A stretch of DNA of 64,000 nucleotides from Pyrocephalus nanus (taxonomy: Eukaryota; Chordata; Aves; Passeriformes; Tyrannidae): positions 8,124,001 through 8,188,000 of the forward strand of contig CM076264.1 of assembly GCA_038380795.1 (NCBI GenBank). The letters are read 5' to 3'. A program made the translations under genes and the position numbers. Positions 14,301 to 29,000 of the stretch are shown here, one piece after another. Under the pieces are notes generated by a model. That model made no database searches. It saw only the letters and a list, made by a program, of their open reading frames with translations, and had not been told where the DNA came from. Positions within the stretch are counted from its first letter, which is position 1. The number at the start of each line of letters is the position of its first letter.

Positions 14301-16844
14301 ATTGGAATGATAATCGGAGATCATGGGAAATTTTTTCTCTCCTCTGCCTTCAGGATCCTGCCCACTCTTTGTCAGCCAGGCATTTTCCTCTTTACTTTCA
14401 TGTTACATTCTACCTCAAAAGCACTGAACAGTGATACTGAGTATTTTTTTGGTCCTGGTGCTTGGTTTCACTTATTGTTCTGAATCAGTAGCTATTGTTA
14501 CTTTGATCCACTTCAGCTGTTCTTGCATTTCTTCACTGTTTTTTAGTGGTTTGAAGAGATGCTTGAAGGAGTACTATAAAGTAAAGTCTCAAGGCTTCAT
14601 GTGATCCAGTTTCTAGTAAGTGAATCTTTAAGAACTTCACAACTGCATGTGTTTGCCAGAGCTCTTAGTATAATTATGTGTCTTTCCATTTTGCACATTT
14701 GGCACATTTTTGCATTGATTATTACAAAGTATAGAGAGTAAATCTGGCTAGTTTTGCACGCGTACCCAAGCCCGCTCCCTGTTGCTGTCTGCAGATAATT
14801 TACTCCTGCATTGCTGCACCTGGTTTTATGTAGATTGCAAGGATCTCAGACTCCACCAAAATTCATTGGATTTGAGGAATTCTTGAGTTATTGAAAGTAA
14901 GGTCTTAGTTGAGCTCTTCAGGTTCTAGTTTGCTATAATGTTTTAATAATGTAACCCTTTTGCTGGCATATTTAAAGATTTCATTTTTATTTAAAAGTAT
15001 CAGGAAATTGTGGCTACCAATGAAATCTCTAAAAATAGAAAGTCTCAGATAATATTAAGCCAAACCTAATGGACACTGGCAGGTGTGCAAGTGGAATTAT
15101 GTTACACAGGCTTCTATCTGAAACTCATTTGTTTTCCATTCTAGTCCAGGTCTGTGGCTGCTTACTTAGAGGATTGAGGTTCGTTTCTGATTTCCTAACT
15201 TTCTTTACCTCCTTTACATCTAGCCTGAAGGAGCCAAATGTTTACTTCACCAGAAACTTCCCACACTTGAAAGCTTGCTTGTTTGCTTCCTTTCCTTCTT
15301 TCTAGCTATTCTTTGTGAACCCAAAGCTTTGTGAACCTAGCAAAGGAAATCAGATTGTCCTTAATTCTGAGAATCAAAGGCTTCCCTGGCTCACGGCTGA
15401 CAACCAGCTGGGCTTCCTCACAAAGAATTTTAAGGGGATTTACTTTCAAGGAGGAGTAAAGCAAAATGAAACAAATATACCTGGCAGTACAGAAGTGGCT
15501 TTGTATTTTGGGAAGAGCAGGCAAGTGTTGTCCGCTAAGGACAAGAACAGAGACGTGATCTGAAATGTCCTTAGCATGAACTTTACCACATTTCAGGTTA
15601 AGGTCAGGGTACACTCTGCTCAGTTATACTAATTTCACAAGTACACACACAACCTTAAATCTCTAGCATTTCAATGACTGAAAAAGCAAGAAGGGACATA
15701 AACAGAAAAAAAAATAAAAATTGAGAAAGTTTGAATATAAATCAACATTTTGAGAAGACCACAATGTATTTTTATATATTTAGGCAGCAGAATACATTCA
15801 GTCATCAAAGAGAATAAGAAAAGGTGAAGAAAAAAAACCCACACTAAATAAAAAATATTTCTAGAATAAAAAGAGAGAAATAAACAATGACAAGAATAAT
15901 GACACAAAATGATAAGGACATTGTGACATTTCATACCATATTTATTACTTATAGATTGTATTTGCTATTTTCATATATTATGATGAAAGAAGCCGTAGAT
16001 GAAGATACAGCTTATAATCAGAGCACAAATGATTGTCATCAACTTTTAGGATAGGAAAAATAACAAAAATCAGAGAGGAAAAAATTCACATAATATTGTA
16101 AGCTGAGCTGTTGTTACTGCCTTAATATAGTATGTCATGAAAGACTGTGATCTGACCCATGGGCTAGTGACTGGTACCTTTGGAAGGAGATAATGTGTTA
16201 GTAACACGGAGATTAAATTATTAATTTTCATTAAAGATAGATGAACCAGAATGTGAAGTTCAGGGAACGTGGACCCAAACTGTTCTCTGTGAATCTGGTC
16301 CTAGGTCCTACAAGTCTCCCAGTGAGCAAGCTGCACAGCACAGAGGCTTTGAAATTTTGATGCAATAGAATTTGCCTATTACAAATCTGACTGATTCATG
16401 TGTGCGTGTCAAGGTGTGAAAGACTGCAGTCAGTCTTTGTGTGGAAAGATTTTCTTTTTTGTCTTCAGCAAAGCGCTGTAAACATTTTTCTACTAGATCA
16501 CTGTTCTGTAAACATTTTTGTCACCATGAGTGGATTCTGCAGAGCATCCTGGAAGGCGCTCCCTGCATGTTTGTCTGAAAAACATGTCTTCTGTTGGATT
16601 TAAAGATTCACACTGTGGGCATAAACGGAGCTGTTCTTTATTCCTCCGTTTTTTTCTTATTGCCATTAGCTGTGATCCTGTTCATAACAGTTGCTGTTCG
16701 AGGCTTTGTGATATCTTTGCCATTGGGTTTTCTGGAAATTGCAAGTTATGGAAATGCTTGTTCTGAGTTTCCATGGTCTATATCACAAAGAACTGTGAGA
16801 CTACAGACAGTGTCTGGTGGAGAAGTCAAGGGGAACAGGCCCCT
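5321..16844. other. Non-coding DNA, no gene seen
   Basis: About 11.5 kb with no supported gene. It contains a run of 17 A at 7,720-7,736 and a pyrimidine-rich stretch at about 8,495-8,518. A slightly GC-richer patch at 11,231-11,505 holds two overlapping open frames (68 and 66 codons) without good splice signals or a recognisable product; I treat these as chance. Confidence 0.55.
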
Positions 16845-17000
16845 CAGGGCAGTAGTCACAGCACCAAGCCTGACAAAGTTCATGAAGCTTTTGGATGATA
16901 CTGTCAGACACATGGTGTGACTCTTGGGGATGGTCATCTTCAGGGTTGGACTCGATGATCTTTGTGGATCCCTTCCAACTCAGTGTATTCAGTGAGTCTG
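16845..17000 (+). mobile_element. CR1 LINE fragment, 3' end
   Basis: The segment matches my memory of the 3' untranslated end of avian CR1 retrotransposons. It has the block around 'gcaccaagcctgac', then 'cacatggtgtgactcttgg', 'ggttggactcgatgatctt' and 'cccttccaactcag', and ends in a degenerate version of the ATTCTGTG tail repeat. Only the 3' end is present, as is normal for CR1, which is usually 5'-truncated. Orientation is plus because the tail is at the right. It encodes nothing. Confidence 0.9.
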
Positions 17001-19799
17001 TAAAAATACAGGAATATTTTTCTTTGCTCCACCGATCCACACACACAGCATGTGTACCAGTAAATACTGAAATCAATCTGAGTGGCTTTGACTGATTAGG
17101 TCTGTGCCATTTTGACTTTTTCTATGTTTAAAATGTAAGCACTTGTACTGTTTCCATAAATACTGCAAACCCAGCCCATTAGATGGACACTTTCATTCCA
17201 TTTATGATTATTTTGCTTTAGAAATCCACCTCGGTTTCTGAATCTATCTGAGCAACAAATATGAAGACCCACTGATGTTCATTTTAACAAACTACATCTC
17301 AACTATAATCCTTAATCAGTGCTTTACCTTCTAGCCCTCACTCCGTGCCAGCATGTGGCCCTCCGTGGGCCCCTGATTACCAATTAGGGAACAAGAAACA
17401 TATGCTCCAAATTGCAGTCCAGTTTCCTGAAAATGTTTGAACACTGACAGCAAATACAAGTGTATATACAAATGTGCACATAAGCTTTTCCAGATCTCTC
17501 AGGACATCAATTACCAGTCTTTGGTCTACTTTAGAGCTAACCAGACACTGTATTATCAATGGGGTTTGAACCATCTGTATCACAAAGAGTTTTGAAACTC
17601 TCAAATCAAGTATGAAACTTTATGAAGGACATAAATGCACTACTGAAGGATGAACACTTGTTTGCTTGATGTGTCATCTAATTACATGAGTGAGTATGAT
17701 AAAGACCAGAAATTCTTCTCAATCCCTTAAAAAGCACTCTGAGCAGGAGCAGTGTTATGCCCTTCTACTTTGTTTTTCTTTTCCAAATAAGCAAAGAAGA
17801 ACAAATCCAGCATTTTCCTAGAATATGGATACTAGTTTATGCCCCAAGTACTACAATAAATATGGAAGATATACCAGTAAGTGTGTAATTAGCAATGGAT
17901 GTAATAATAAAACAAGAATATTTTAGGAGCACTAAGAGAAGCATATGTCTATCTATCTTCATAAGTAAAATGAAAGTATTATTTGCAGAAAAATAATGAA
18001 ATCCATTATGGCTAAATAAAAAAGAAAGTAGAACACCATTATCAGTTGAGGTAGTAGGAAGCTTAGCTCTTCCCTTTGCTCTGAACCAGCTGTGACCAGC
18101 CCAGCCATCCCTTTTGCATTACAGAGGCAATAGGTCCATCAAGGTAAGTGATGTTTGGGCTACATTTCCTTTGTGAAGACACGGATTCTTGTACTAAAAT
18201 CTTATGACAAGGAATTATCGCTGCTCCAGTTATTTTTTCCTAATGGTTAATTACACTCACTGATAAACCACTTGACTGTATTTCTGGTATGAAATTGTCT
18301 GGCTTGGAGTCCCAGGTGTTTAAGCTTGTTATGTCTCTGCCTGCAGAAGAAACAGGCATTCTTCATAATACCTGCTTTTCTTACAAACATGTCAGCACTC
18401 AGATTCTTTACCAGCTCTTTTAATGCTACATTGTGGACTCTGGTCAGACAACACTCCTCAGTTTTTCAAATTTGACTAAGTTTCCATGCCATATGGCATG
18501 TATGATAAACTCTCCAAATGCTGATACCATTCCACAGCTAATGAGAAATTCAAAAGCTAATCTAAAACAGAAGCTGTGAGGGTCTCTTAGAAGTATTTCC
18601 AAGGTGGGCATTCCCCTGCCTGTCTCATCAGTATGGTCTGAAAGAAGACAGCTGGCCTGGGAGAGACAGGAAAAAAGAGACTATATTTGTGTCCTACATC
18701 ATTTTAGATTCATGGAATCTTATCACAGGCTGTGGTATAGACGATGGTTAGCCAGGGAATCCAAATTATGGTACCAAGCAGTTGGTGACTTCATAAATAG
18801 TCCCAGTGAAATCATTGCTACATGAAATACTGATAATTTTTTAGTTCCAGTAATAAAACCTTTAACACAGATTAGGATCGCTGTATTTGACTTTGACAGC
18901 ACCATGTTAGCTCTCTTTGTAGACAGGGATGACTTTCTAAAGAAGTGTCAAGTGGTCAAGAAGTATACAAAGAAAAAGGTGAGTTCTATTTAAATGTGTT
19001 TAATGGAAAAAATGTCTTTTGACTACAATTTTCACTTTGCCAAAAGAAATATTATTCATAGCTAATTTTAGATTTAGTAACATTCAAGGGGTTTTTGTGT
19101 AAGTATTAGCATGTTAACTTATTGAAGGTGACTAAGTTTAATCAAAACATTTTTAACCCTTTTGTTGCATACCTTTTACTTAGCAAGGTTTGACTCCATC
19201 AGCATCATGTTTATTCTTTTGCAAACAGAACTGCCAGTGAGCTTTGAGAACTCAACACAGGTTTCTCAGTTCAGTGCTGTATTCCCAACACCGAAGAAGC
19301 ACCAGAAAATAATGCCCCTAAAAGCCTCCTGCAGTCCAAGCCCCTAAAGCAGTGGCCTGATCACTGTCTTTAGAAATGACCATGGGCACAGAGTGAAGGG
19401 CTTGGATGCAAAAGCGTTTTTCCAAGTTGCTTCAGAATTGTTCAAGGAACATCAGAGAATGAAAACACAGAGTGACAAGTGATATTAGAAAATACAGGTC
19501 CAAGAGCAGGCAGATTAGATTCCATTTGCAAAGCCACATAGTGTCAGAGTTCCTGCTATTTTAAATGTTGGTGGAAATTGATTGTACAAATGCTTTTATT
19601 TCTGGAAATCCCAGTCCTTAATTATCAATAAGGTATTAAAACACACAGCTCAATCTCATTTCATGGACAGACCTTTCTCCTTACAATAGCAATTTTTCAT
19701 GTACTAAGGGAAATAATTTCTAACAGATTTACATTAAATATAACAAAATTAAATATTTTTAAAACAGTTTTACTGTGTCTAGGATATATATAGATATAT
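17001..19799. other. Non-coding DNA, no gene seen
   Basis: No gene or recognisable repeat. Open frames are 75 codons or fewer and look like chance. Confidence 0.55.
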
Positions 19800-19906
19800 A
19801 GGCACATGGTGTGATTCTTGGAGCTGCCCTGTGCAGGGCCAGGATGTGGACTTTGATGATCCTGACGGGTTCCCTACAACTCAGAATGTTCTATGATTGT
19901 ATGATT
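19800..19906 (+). mobile_element. CR1 LINE fragment, 3' end
   Basis: About 107 bp resembling the same CR1 3' module as the copy near 16.9 kb: 'cacatggtgtgattcttgg', 'gtgcagggccagga', 'gatgatcctgacgggttcc', then the tail-like 'tctatgattgtatgatt'. It is strongly 5'-truncated. The sequence just upstream is AT-rich with a short TATA/GATA-like run. Plus orientation follows from the tail at the right end. Confidence 0.9.
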
Positions 19907-20005
19907 TCCAAATGCTAACAGATTCAATATTTACATACAATACAAATTAGTTTTACTATATTAAATTATGTATAACTCAGAGATAAAGCATTTAGACTTG
20001 GTTCT

Positions 20006-20090
20006 TATAGAATGGTTTGGATTAGAAGGACCTTTAAAGGTCATGTAATCCAACCTCCCCTCAATGAGCAGGGACATCTTCAACTTTATC
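20006..20090 (-). mobile_element. CR1 LINE fragment, 3' end, reverse orientation
   Basis: It begins 'tatagaatggtttggat' and continues 'aaggacctttaaaggtcat', 'atccaacctcc' and 'gcagggacatcttcaac'. This is the reverse complement of the common CR1 3' terminus (tail at the left), so the element lies on the minus strand. Similarity fades after about 20,090. It is a different CR1 subfamily from the copy at 19.8 kb. Confidence 0.85.
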
Positions 20091-23000
20091 GGGAGACTAA
20101 GGCTTAAAAGGCAACAAATAGACAAAAAATACAGGTTTCATTTTAAGTTCTTCCTTGACTATCAGTTTTACCACGCATTTTCAATTCCTATGGACACTTC
20201 TCAACAGGAATAGAACTTGTCTCACAGATATGATACACCTTCTTTCTAAAATAATACTCTGAACTTTAGATAAAAGCTTTGCATTATAAATGTACAAAGC
20301 ATTCTGCCAGGGTGTGTAATAAATCTGCCTTCAAATATCACTCTGATGTATAATGTATAACAAAAAAGAATAGAACCATTTTAAAAGAAATAGGCACTTT
20401 TCCATTTTACTGTATTTAAAATCTTTCCTAACCCTTCAAATAGATGGCCAGTTTCCAATCAGAGCTAGAAAAATGGGCAAGCACTGAACTTAACTTCCAA
20501 AATTTAACAGTGTTCTTTAAATAACAAAGATTAGTCGCACTTTAAAAAAGAGAAAAAAATACTTTCTTTTTCTGAGTACAATGACTGCACTCATTTCACG
20601 GTGAAGTCATCCCTTTATCTGATCGTTCATTCACTGCCATTCCTTTCAAAATGTCACACTTGCAAAATATAAGAAAACAAAAAACTTGAAGTGATCCCAT
20701 GATGGCTTTCAGATACTTTACTCCTAAGATATCTTTTATCTTTTTTTTAATACTGTACATGCTGGGGTTTTGTTTCTGAAGGTATGTGCAGGCAGGTTTA
20801 TTTTTCATGTTAGAAAAGCCACGTAATTAAAAAAATAAACCATAACCATCTTTTTTAATATTGGAAAACTGCATTTTACATTCACAAACATGAATTTAGA
20901 GAAGTGTTATATTAAAAGGAAGAGGGAAGGCTTTGTTTTCTTAATATAGTATGATTTTGTTTCCTACAGCAAAATAAGATGGGATTTCAGAGCAAGTTTG
21001 AGCAGGAACTAAGGGATCGAGGCAATCATAGCTATTTAATTCCAGAAAGTTGGAAACCACCACTATCAAAATTTTTTGTGTTATTATCTACATTCTTCTT
21101 TCACACATTCTAAAGCCATAAATGTCACAGCCCGTTGTTCCATTTTATGAAACAAAATACTGATAAAAATGCACTTCAATCAAACACCCAGTCTATTGAA
21201 AATTGGACACATTTAATGTAGCCATACTCCTATTACAACCAGAAGCCAGGAAACAGTGATACAGAAGAATTACAGCATGGTTTTGTACTCTTTATGTAAG
21301 TATTCTTATATGCATGAGCAGCCCTGTTAATATTGATGGAATTACTCATGTGAATAATGACTTCTGTGTAAGTCAGGGCTGCTGAATCAGATCATATATG
21401 GCTTGCCCACACTGGGAATCCATTACAAAATCAAAAATAGCAGCAAGTTTACTGCTTATTCTTGTGCTTCACTTCCAGGATTAAAATCCTTGCCGTGGTC
21501 ATAAAATGTAGAAATAGGAAATGGAGAAAAAAGGAATGTAAGGAAATACTCAAATTCAGGTCTTGAGTTCTTATTTGCAGGAGTAGTCCCATTTTCTCTC
21601 ATTGAAATGTTTTCGTTAATAGAGATAACAGATAATAAAAGCTGCAGAAGTTACCGATGTCTTAATGAAACAAATTCTTGACTGCATTTTATTTTGTCCC
21701 TGTTTCGTTTGTTTTCATTTTTCCTGTTAATATAATTAGTTGTATCGATTTCCCCTTTTTTAACATTGGTAGAGAGAAAAACTAAAAGAATTTGCTATTC
21801 TAATATAATATACAATTCATTGTATGCATTAAAATATGCATGTCCTCTTCTTCAAAAGGCAGGTTTTGAATGATTCATGAAAAAAAGTAATCTACATCAA
21901 TAAAAAAACAGCCTTGCGAAATTCAAAGGAAAACACATTTTGGAATGAGCAGAATGGCCAAATGAACTGACATTTTCATTCTCTCCATTCCCCCCCTTTT
22001 TTTTCTTTTTGTTTTCTTCTCCCCTGTCCCCAAAAATTCTGGGAATGTGTACTAAATCTTTTCTCTTTAATTTTATATTGTTTCTATCTAATATGCACAG
22101 AAGTTCTGTGTGCATCATAATCCATAAAAATGTGACTTATAAAATTGCAACACCAGCAACATACAGCAAAGGTGGAACAGAAGTGATAAATTTACTATTT
22201 GAAAAGGTGCAGGATTTCTACAAATATTAATTTGACATAGAGGATAAAGCAAGCAAACGAAAGTCTAAAGCTCTGGTACTGATGCAGTTAAGCCAACCTA
22301 TTCATAAAAATTGCCAAATTATGAAAGAAAAGCATGTGTCGTCCCATGGTGTCCTTCAGTTGTTCTAAACAATCCTAACATCCTTGGCTATTTGCATAAT
22401 TATAATCCATCAAAGAATGCAGTGGCTTCTAAGGAATACAGACTTTCCTATCACTACAGTTGTTATTTCACTTTCTGAAAAACAGAAATTAAACTGCCAT
22501 CATGTACTTTGGTTATCATTTAATTTAGCCCTCAGTGACCATACATTCATATTATACACCAATGCTCTCTTCCTTCTTTTTACTTCTTGTTTCATACAAA
22601 CTCATCAGTACAAAGCTTTGCTTTTACTGGGTTATCCTCTTACCAGAACAGGAACCACGACTTCCCAAAGAAAATCCAGGCAATTCAGTAGAAACATTTA
22701 TATTGAACAGAGTGGTAAGAAGATCACCAGCTTTTCTCTGTGTGTAGAAAGAATAAGTCAGCAGCTAATAAAGCAGATTGCAGATTAATATTAAATATTA
22801 TTGACCAATTTATCACTGATCTTCGAAATATCTCTAATTCACAGCATTTGTTTCCTGTGCAGAGCATATAAGGTAAACTCCTTAGCAGAAGACTCTTAAT
22901 CATGTATATTTTTCAGGTGCCTAGAATAGTATCCATCTGATTGCATTCTGTAGTCTAATTGTAGTCAACGGATGCCCTTAATAGGATCTGCTGACTGCTA

Positions 23001-26000
23001 ATTTTGCCTTATGGTACTTTACTTGTAATCTTAGCAAACAAAATCAGTGACTCTTCCTGTTTAATTCTGAATAATGCTCTTTGCATAGTGTGTTTGGGGA
23101 AATTCATCACATGAGTATTTCTTTGAGTGAATACAATATCCTAAATAAGTTAGGATTATATATGTGTATTTACTGTTAAAGTATAATACAGTTAAATAAA
23201 ATGGGAGACATCTAGAATATTAAGAAGTTTTTCTCGTGGATACTCTTTGCATATTCCATGCAAGAGGTTATCATATTCATCACAGCGATGCTTTGCCCCC
23301 TCCTCTGATCAGAAGAAGAGGTGGAAGCAGTAGGGTTTGAGCCTGTAAACCATTGTCTACATGAATTACTCTAAACACCATACAAGACATAAGTCCCAAA
23401 CAGCAAAGATTTAAAAGATTTATCGCTTAGACTTGGGAGGGTTTGTGTTGTTTTTGTTTTTGTTTTTTTAAATTTATTTATTTTTTAATTCAAGTCAGCT
23501 TTACATGTCTCATATGCTAGGACACTTTTCATGCTTTGACAGCGTAGAGAGCAGCATGTTAAATAAGCAATGTGAAATTACAGTTGCACAAATGAAACTC
23601 AGGACCAAAATGGCTGATGGGGCTGGTTCTGATCATTTACACCAGTGTTACAGCTCTGCAGCCCGAGTTTAATTAGCACAGTTAATCATGATTGATCAGA
23701 CTCATGGAAGAGGGGAGGGGGGGGGTGTCACATTCTCTCTTGCCATGAGTAAGTCTTGGAGCCAGTGAGATGGTAGAGATATGTGATCAGCTCCCTGATT
23801 TTAAGGCCAGGCCTGAGTCCAATGAAATTGGAAGCCTCTGCCAAGGAGCTTAGTGTTGTCAGGTCCCGGGCATTGAGCCACTGGAAAATAGCCATGTTGG
23901 ATTTCTGTTCTGCTGTCCAAGCTCACCCCACGTGTTGGAAGGAGGCATGGAAATGTAGAGCCCAGCTGTAGTGCAGATGCATCAGCTCAGATGCACACTC
24001 TCTGGAATACTTGTTTCTGGGTTGTAGCACAAAGGGACTGAAAAACCAGCTTCTGAATCTGTTATCCTAAAACAAGGAAGTTTATTAATGGGTAAGAAAA
24101 AGCAAAACTAGACAAAAGTGGGTGCTCAGAATACAGAAGCGTAGACACCTGAGCAAAACATTCCCTCTGCAGTAAATGGAAGACATTCTAGTGCAAAGGT
24201 CAGTGCAGAGCTGGAGTCAGACCTTAAAACATTCCCTGTTTGCTCCAATTTATAATCCCCATTGGGGTCTTTTGGAAGTGATGTGTACAAGAAACCCATT
24301 CTTCTATCCCATGCTACTTTTGATATTTGCGTTTCTTCATACCTAGTACCACTAAAAAAGCTGATATCCCTTTCTAATTATTATTTAAAATATCATAGTT
24401 TTAATCAGATCAACCTAAATTTGAGTGGTTTTATAAGTACTTTTAAAATTCTTAACATTTATTTTTTAATTATAGATTTACTGTGTTTTAATTGAAAATA
24501 CTAGAGGAAAATTTGACCTGCAAACAACCCTTTTACTTTAAAATTTAATTTAATATCTTATAAACCCTTTCCAACTCTTTCCTTAGTAGGTGATTGCTTT
24601 AATTGAATGAATAGTTTTAGTTTTCTACAAACCAACATTTTTCTAATGAAAGAAAATTGAAAATTTCCCAGCCAGTTCTAAATTTAACCAGCTTTACTGT
24701 GCTTGCACTTCTTTTGTGTCTGTCTTCTACAAACACTGTACCAAATTAGTTTACAGAAAGAAATACTAGAAAAAACAAATAGTGATATAATGGAGGAAAA
24801 TAATCATCAAGTCAACATTTCAGACTCCAGTGACTATTACACACAGCATAAATCTGAGACTTGGAAGTAACTGCATCAAGCTGGTTTTTGTATGCTGTGT
24901 GAGCTACACACCTGATTAACCCACCTTTAAGGTCTTAACATTTCACAGGAGATTGCATGTGAAGTCAAGCAAGTTACAACTTCAGAATTATTTTAAAAAC
25001 ATAATCTGTTTTATCAGAACACCTCCCTCTTTGTATTACTTATCTGATCATTTATTTGAGAGAAAATTCAAACAGAAATGAAGTAGTGACTGCATTATTA
25101 AAGTATCATCGGTGCTGCGAGGTGCACTTCCCATCAACAGGTGATTCACATGAGCAGGATAAAAAAGGTTAACTTAGATAACTCTTTTACCATCAGGTTT
25201 TATAAGAAGATTTACACACTGTGTACTCTAGTTTGCATGTTTATTCATACGTTGCATCCCACATCCGATCCAAATTGGTATCAACAGCGAGGAAAAAAGA
25301 ATATACAGAATGTAAAATTGCCTATAAAGCATTATGATATGGTGAGGAAGGTTACTGGCTGCACATCCTGCTTGCTATTTTGACTAATTAAAAAAATTAG
25401 CTTCAGACATAGCCACAGATGTTCCAGGCTCATGATATTCAGACCCATCTTTTTTTACTTGGACAATTTGTGCAGGCCAGCGTTTAGCTTCACAGACAAA
25501 CGTACAGCTCCCATCCTCACAAAGAGAAAACAAACGATCTGCATTTACAGTAGGCTTGAAATTTTCCAGAGGGACTCAGCTTGATACAAAAGGTCAGGAA
25601 AGGAAGGATATTCTGTGTATTTACAGAAGCTTTTGACATAGTAGTTTCTCTTCACAAAAAACCCCAATCCTTTGATCATACCTAGAAACAAAACCTTCTA
25701 CCAGTATGCTATCAGCATTCTTAATACTGAATCTCTGCATTGTATTGCCAGCCATATTTACAGGACTATGAATTATTTGGTGGAAAAAAAGGGCATTTTT
25801 ATGGAGACAAAATGAGTCTGTATAATCCAAGGAGCTTGGCATCTTATATGATGTTATGCGTAGGCCTTCAAAGGGAAGGAGTATATCAAAAATTATTGCT
25901 AGTGAGAATGAACAGCTCTAATAGTGCCTCAAGGATGAAGCAGTAATTGTCTACTGAATGAAAGGACTTTGGGTGAGCCAGAAAGGAAGGAGAGTGAGTT

Positions 26001-29000
26001 TTAAAATAAAGGGGATGAATTAGCCCCGAGAAGCTGGAGATAGAGGACAAGAAGCAATCAGTTTTGTGTTTTCTGTACACACAAAGCCTACATTTTCAGT
26101 AGTAGAAATGTTGGTTATTCCCAGAAGGCAGGACATGTTTATTTTGAGGCAAACCCATCTGCCATAACCCCTCTTGGGGTTGCTCAGATCTGTGCTGGTG
26201 AAAGTCTAGTAGGACTTTACTGCCAATATCACAACTTGTGCAAGACAAATTTAGTTCTCCAGGAAGTAAAAAGGCACCTTGTGGAATTTTCAGGTGGTCA
26301 TAATGGTGTGATACTTGGTGATTGTTATTGGAGTTACTGTATATGCCTAAATACACTTGGAAAACCGCACAACCATAAATCCCTAGACATTCAAATACCT
26401 GAAAACATTTGGTTCTCAAACCCTTGAGATATTTAAGAGAGGGATTCAAGCAAGCTCAGCGGGCAGCTTAGAAATCAGGGGGAAAAAAAAAAGGTCACTA
26501 ACTTTCTTAGCAGGTTAACTTTTCCCTGATCATGTTATGGTACGTCCTATTGCACAGCCGTTCCTGAAATAGCTTACTATAACTGAAGCACACGCACAAA
26601 AAAATATGACTGACTCAGAAGAAACACGCTTTAAAAAATTCAGGACAAGATATTTAGGCTAATAATATTTCTGAACAGCTTGTTTGGGAGAAAAGTACTT
26701 GTACACATTTGGCAAGCATGCTATATTGCATCTACATGAAAAAAAGAGTAAGAACAAGCAAAGCGTTACATGATATTAAATAAGATCAGATGCTGGTCTT
26801 GAATAATGCATTCAGCTACACTTGTTCCAATTCAGAACAGAAAAATAATTATTAATATGCTATATTTAAAATATGAAATATTTAACCAAAGTTAAACAAA
26901 AAGATTTAAGCAATGAAAGGCTGATTTCACAAAACCGTTGAGAAGAAAACCATCAGAGAAAATAAAGAACAAACAAAAAACAAACCTAAGAAGGACAATT
27001 AAGAACACCTCACTGAGAATGCAGGCAGCAGAGTACAAAACATTGTACACCAGATTGAATTTTATTTCAGCCTACAGTATCTACAGACACTTGTTTTGAT
27101 TTAGGACATGGTTCTTTTAAGTATTCTTCCAGTAAGTAATCTCTACATTACACAAGTCCTGGAGTTTATCTGGTACAACAATGATTATTCTGTCAGATAA
27201 GGACAACCAAAATTTAGGCTAATATCAAGAATGAGGACTGTCACTGATCAGGAGCATGTTGGCATGTCATTCTGGTTACAATGCCAATTAGGGCAGGAAG
27301 TGCCAGAGTGCTAAAAAAGAGAGAAATATTTAAATTTTAGTCTTCTGCTAGGGGAGAAAAAGACTACTTTCTAGGCCTTCCTGTAATTTCCTACTTAATA
27401 AATTATTTTTGCATAGCAAATAATAAATGTGAAGTACCACCAAAACTCCATCAAGTTATTTCAACTTTAACATTAGAGGAATATGCAAATGAAAGACGTT
27501 ATTTTTCTTTTAAAGCTGAATCTTCCTGCATAGCCAGCCATGAGGAACTATCTCTTAACATTATCAGTCTTACAGAAAACCCTGACATGCCAGACTGTCT
27601 TCTATTCATCACAGCTATACAAACTTGACTAGCACAGAGATTTAGGTTTTAGCTCTACTGTCTGCAGGACTGCACATTTTTCCATTCCTAACTATCATTT
27701 ATTTTATGCAGTGTAATTGAGACAAATTTCTGACACTGCCATAGCCACCTGGTTATATTCCTGTTGGCTGACCTGTGCAGGCCCTGTAGTCATGGCAAGT
27801 TAAGAGAGCCTTATAAACAATATATTTTGAAAGCTTTCTACATTGATTTGTCTAAGAAAATTCTTAGTTGGTTGTTTTCAAATTAACCTTGAATGTATAT
27901 TGCAAGGCAGAATTTGTGTATGATCCAAATCTCCGAGCATTTGTCTTTTTGATATGGAAAAGAAGATAGCTTTTCTGTTTGGGGTAGATTAAATTAAAAA
28001 TTAATTAATATTTCAGTGATATAAATCAACTTCATTAATTTTCAGATACAAGGTGATTTGCATAACCCTTCACATATTTTAATAGGAAGTTTAGGAAATT
28101 CATCACCTTCTTTCTTTAGAAAATCTGCATTTTGATTACCTCTTACAAAGAGTTATTTGTAAATCAATACACATATCCATCAGGTTACTCAGTTTTCCAT
28201 TGTATCCTATTTAGTGGTTTTCCAGACAGAATATGGTGATGATCTCCACATCCATCCTTAACAATTCCATGATTCAGCCATTGTCCTCAGTCACCCACGA
28301 ATACCGAGCTGAATGCAGGTATATCCAGGACTGGGAAGTTTGAAATAGAGCCAAGGAAGGTCAGAGTTCATATTGATTGAGTTAACCGATGCTTATCCTG
28401 TTTCAAGCAGTGAAAAGTTTGGATCGACTATCAGCACCACAACACAAACTCTTCATCATAAATCGGAAAATATTTGAGATACAGCTGGTACAAGGCCAGG
28501 ATTCAAACTTCAGGATTCTGCGTTAGTGACATTAATGACCATTTGAGTCTTTTGCAACAGATAAACAGTTAATTTGACAAAACCAAGCCTTTAACAAGAG
28601 ACTTATTATCGTTTAAATTTTGACAGTGTTCTTGCCTATATTATTTGTTACACTGTGAGTTTTATACTTTTAAGATACAGTTAACAACATATTTTTCTCC
28701 TAATGTGATTTACTTTTCTACCTTCATGTTGTTTGAGGCAACTCTCTTAATACTGAAATGTTTCTTTTCTAATCTATGAATTCAGAACTGTAATTACAGT
28801 GTGTTCTTTTCTTTCTACTGTTTCTGTAGCTGCTTTTCTTGGGTTTCATTCCCTGGCTGCTGCTGCTGCTGGAGAGAGGGATTTAAAGTGACAGATAACA
28901 CAGCATTCGGATCAATTGTTTCTACTGTATGCGTACTTCTGCCCATGTTTCAGACATGCTCTTGTTTTTTTTTTTTTTTCTCTTAAGTGGTTCAAACCCC

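Noticed and set aside
22384..22788. 134-codon plus-strand open frame
   Set aside because: No recognisable family, no transcription or splice context, chance length.
23600..24000. GC-richer patch as an LTR or exon
   Set aside because: No LTR termini, no duplication and no match to families I know; left as unassigned.
26096..26449. 117-codon minus-strand open frame
   Set aside because: I looked for transposase, reverse transcriptase or cellular motifs and saw none.
28858..28871. CTG repeat as an expandable triplet locus
   Set aside because: Only about four units, far below lengths known to be unstable.
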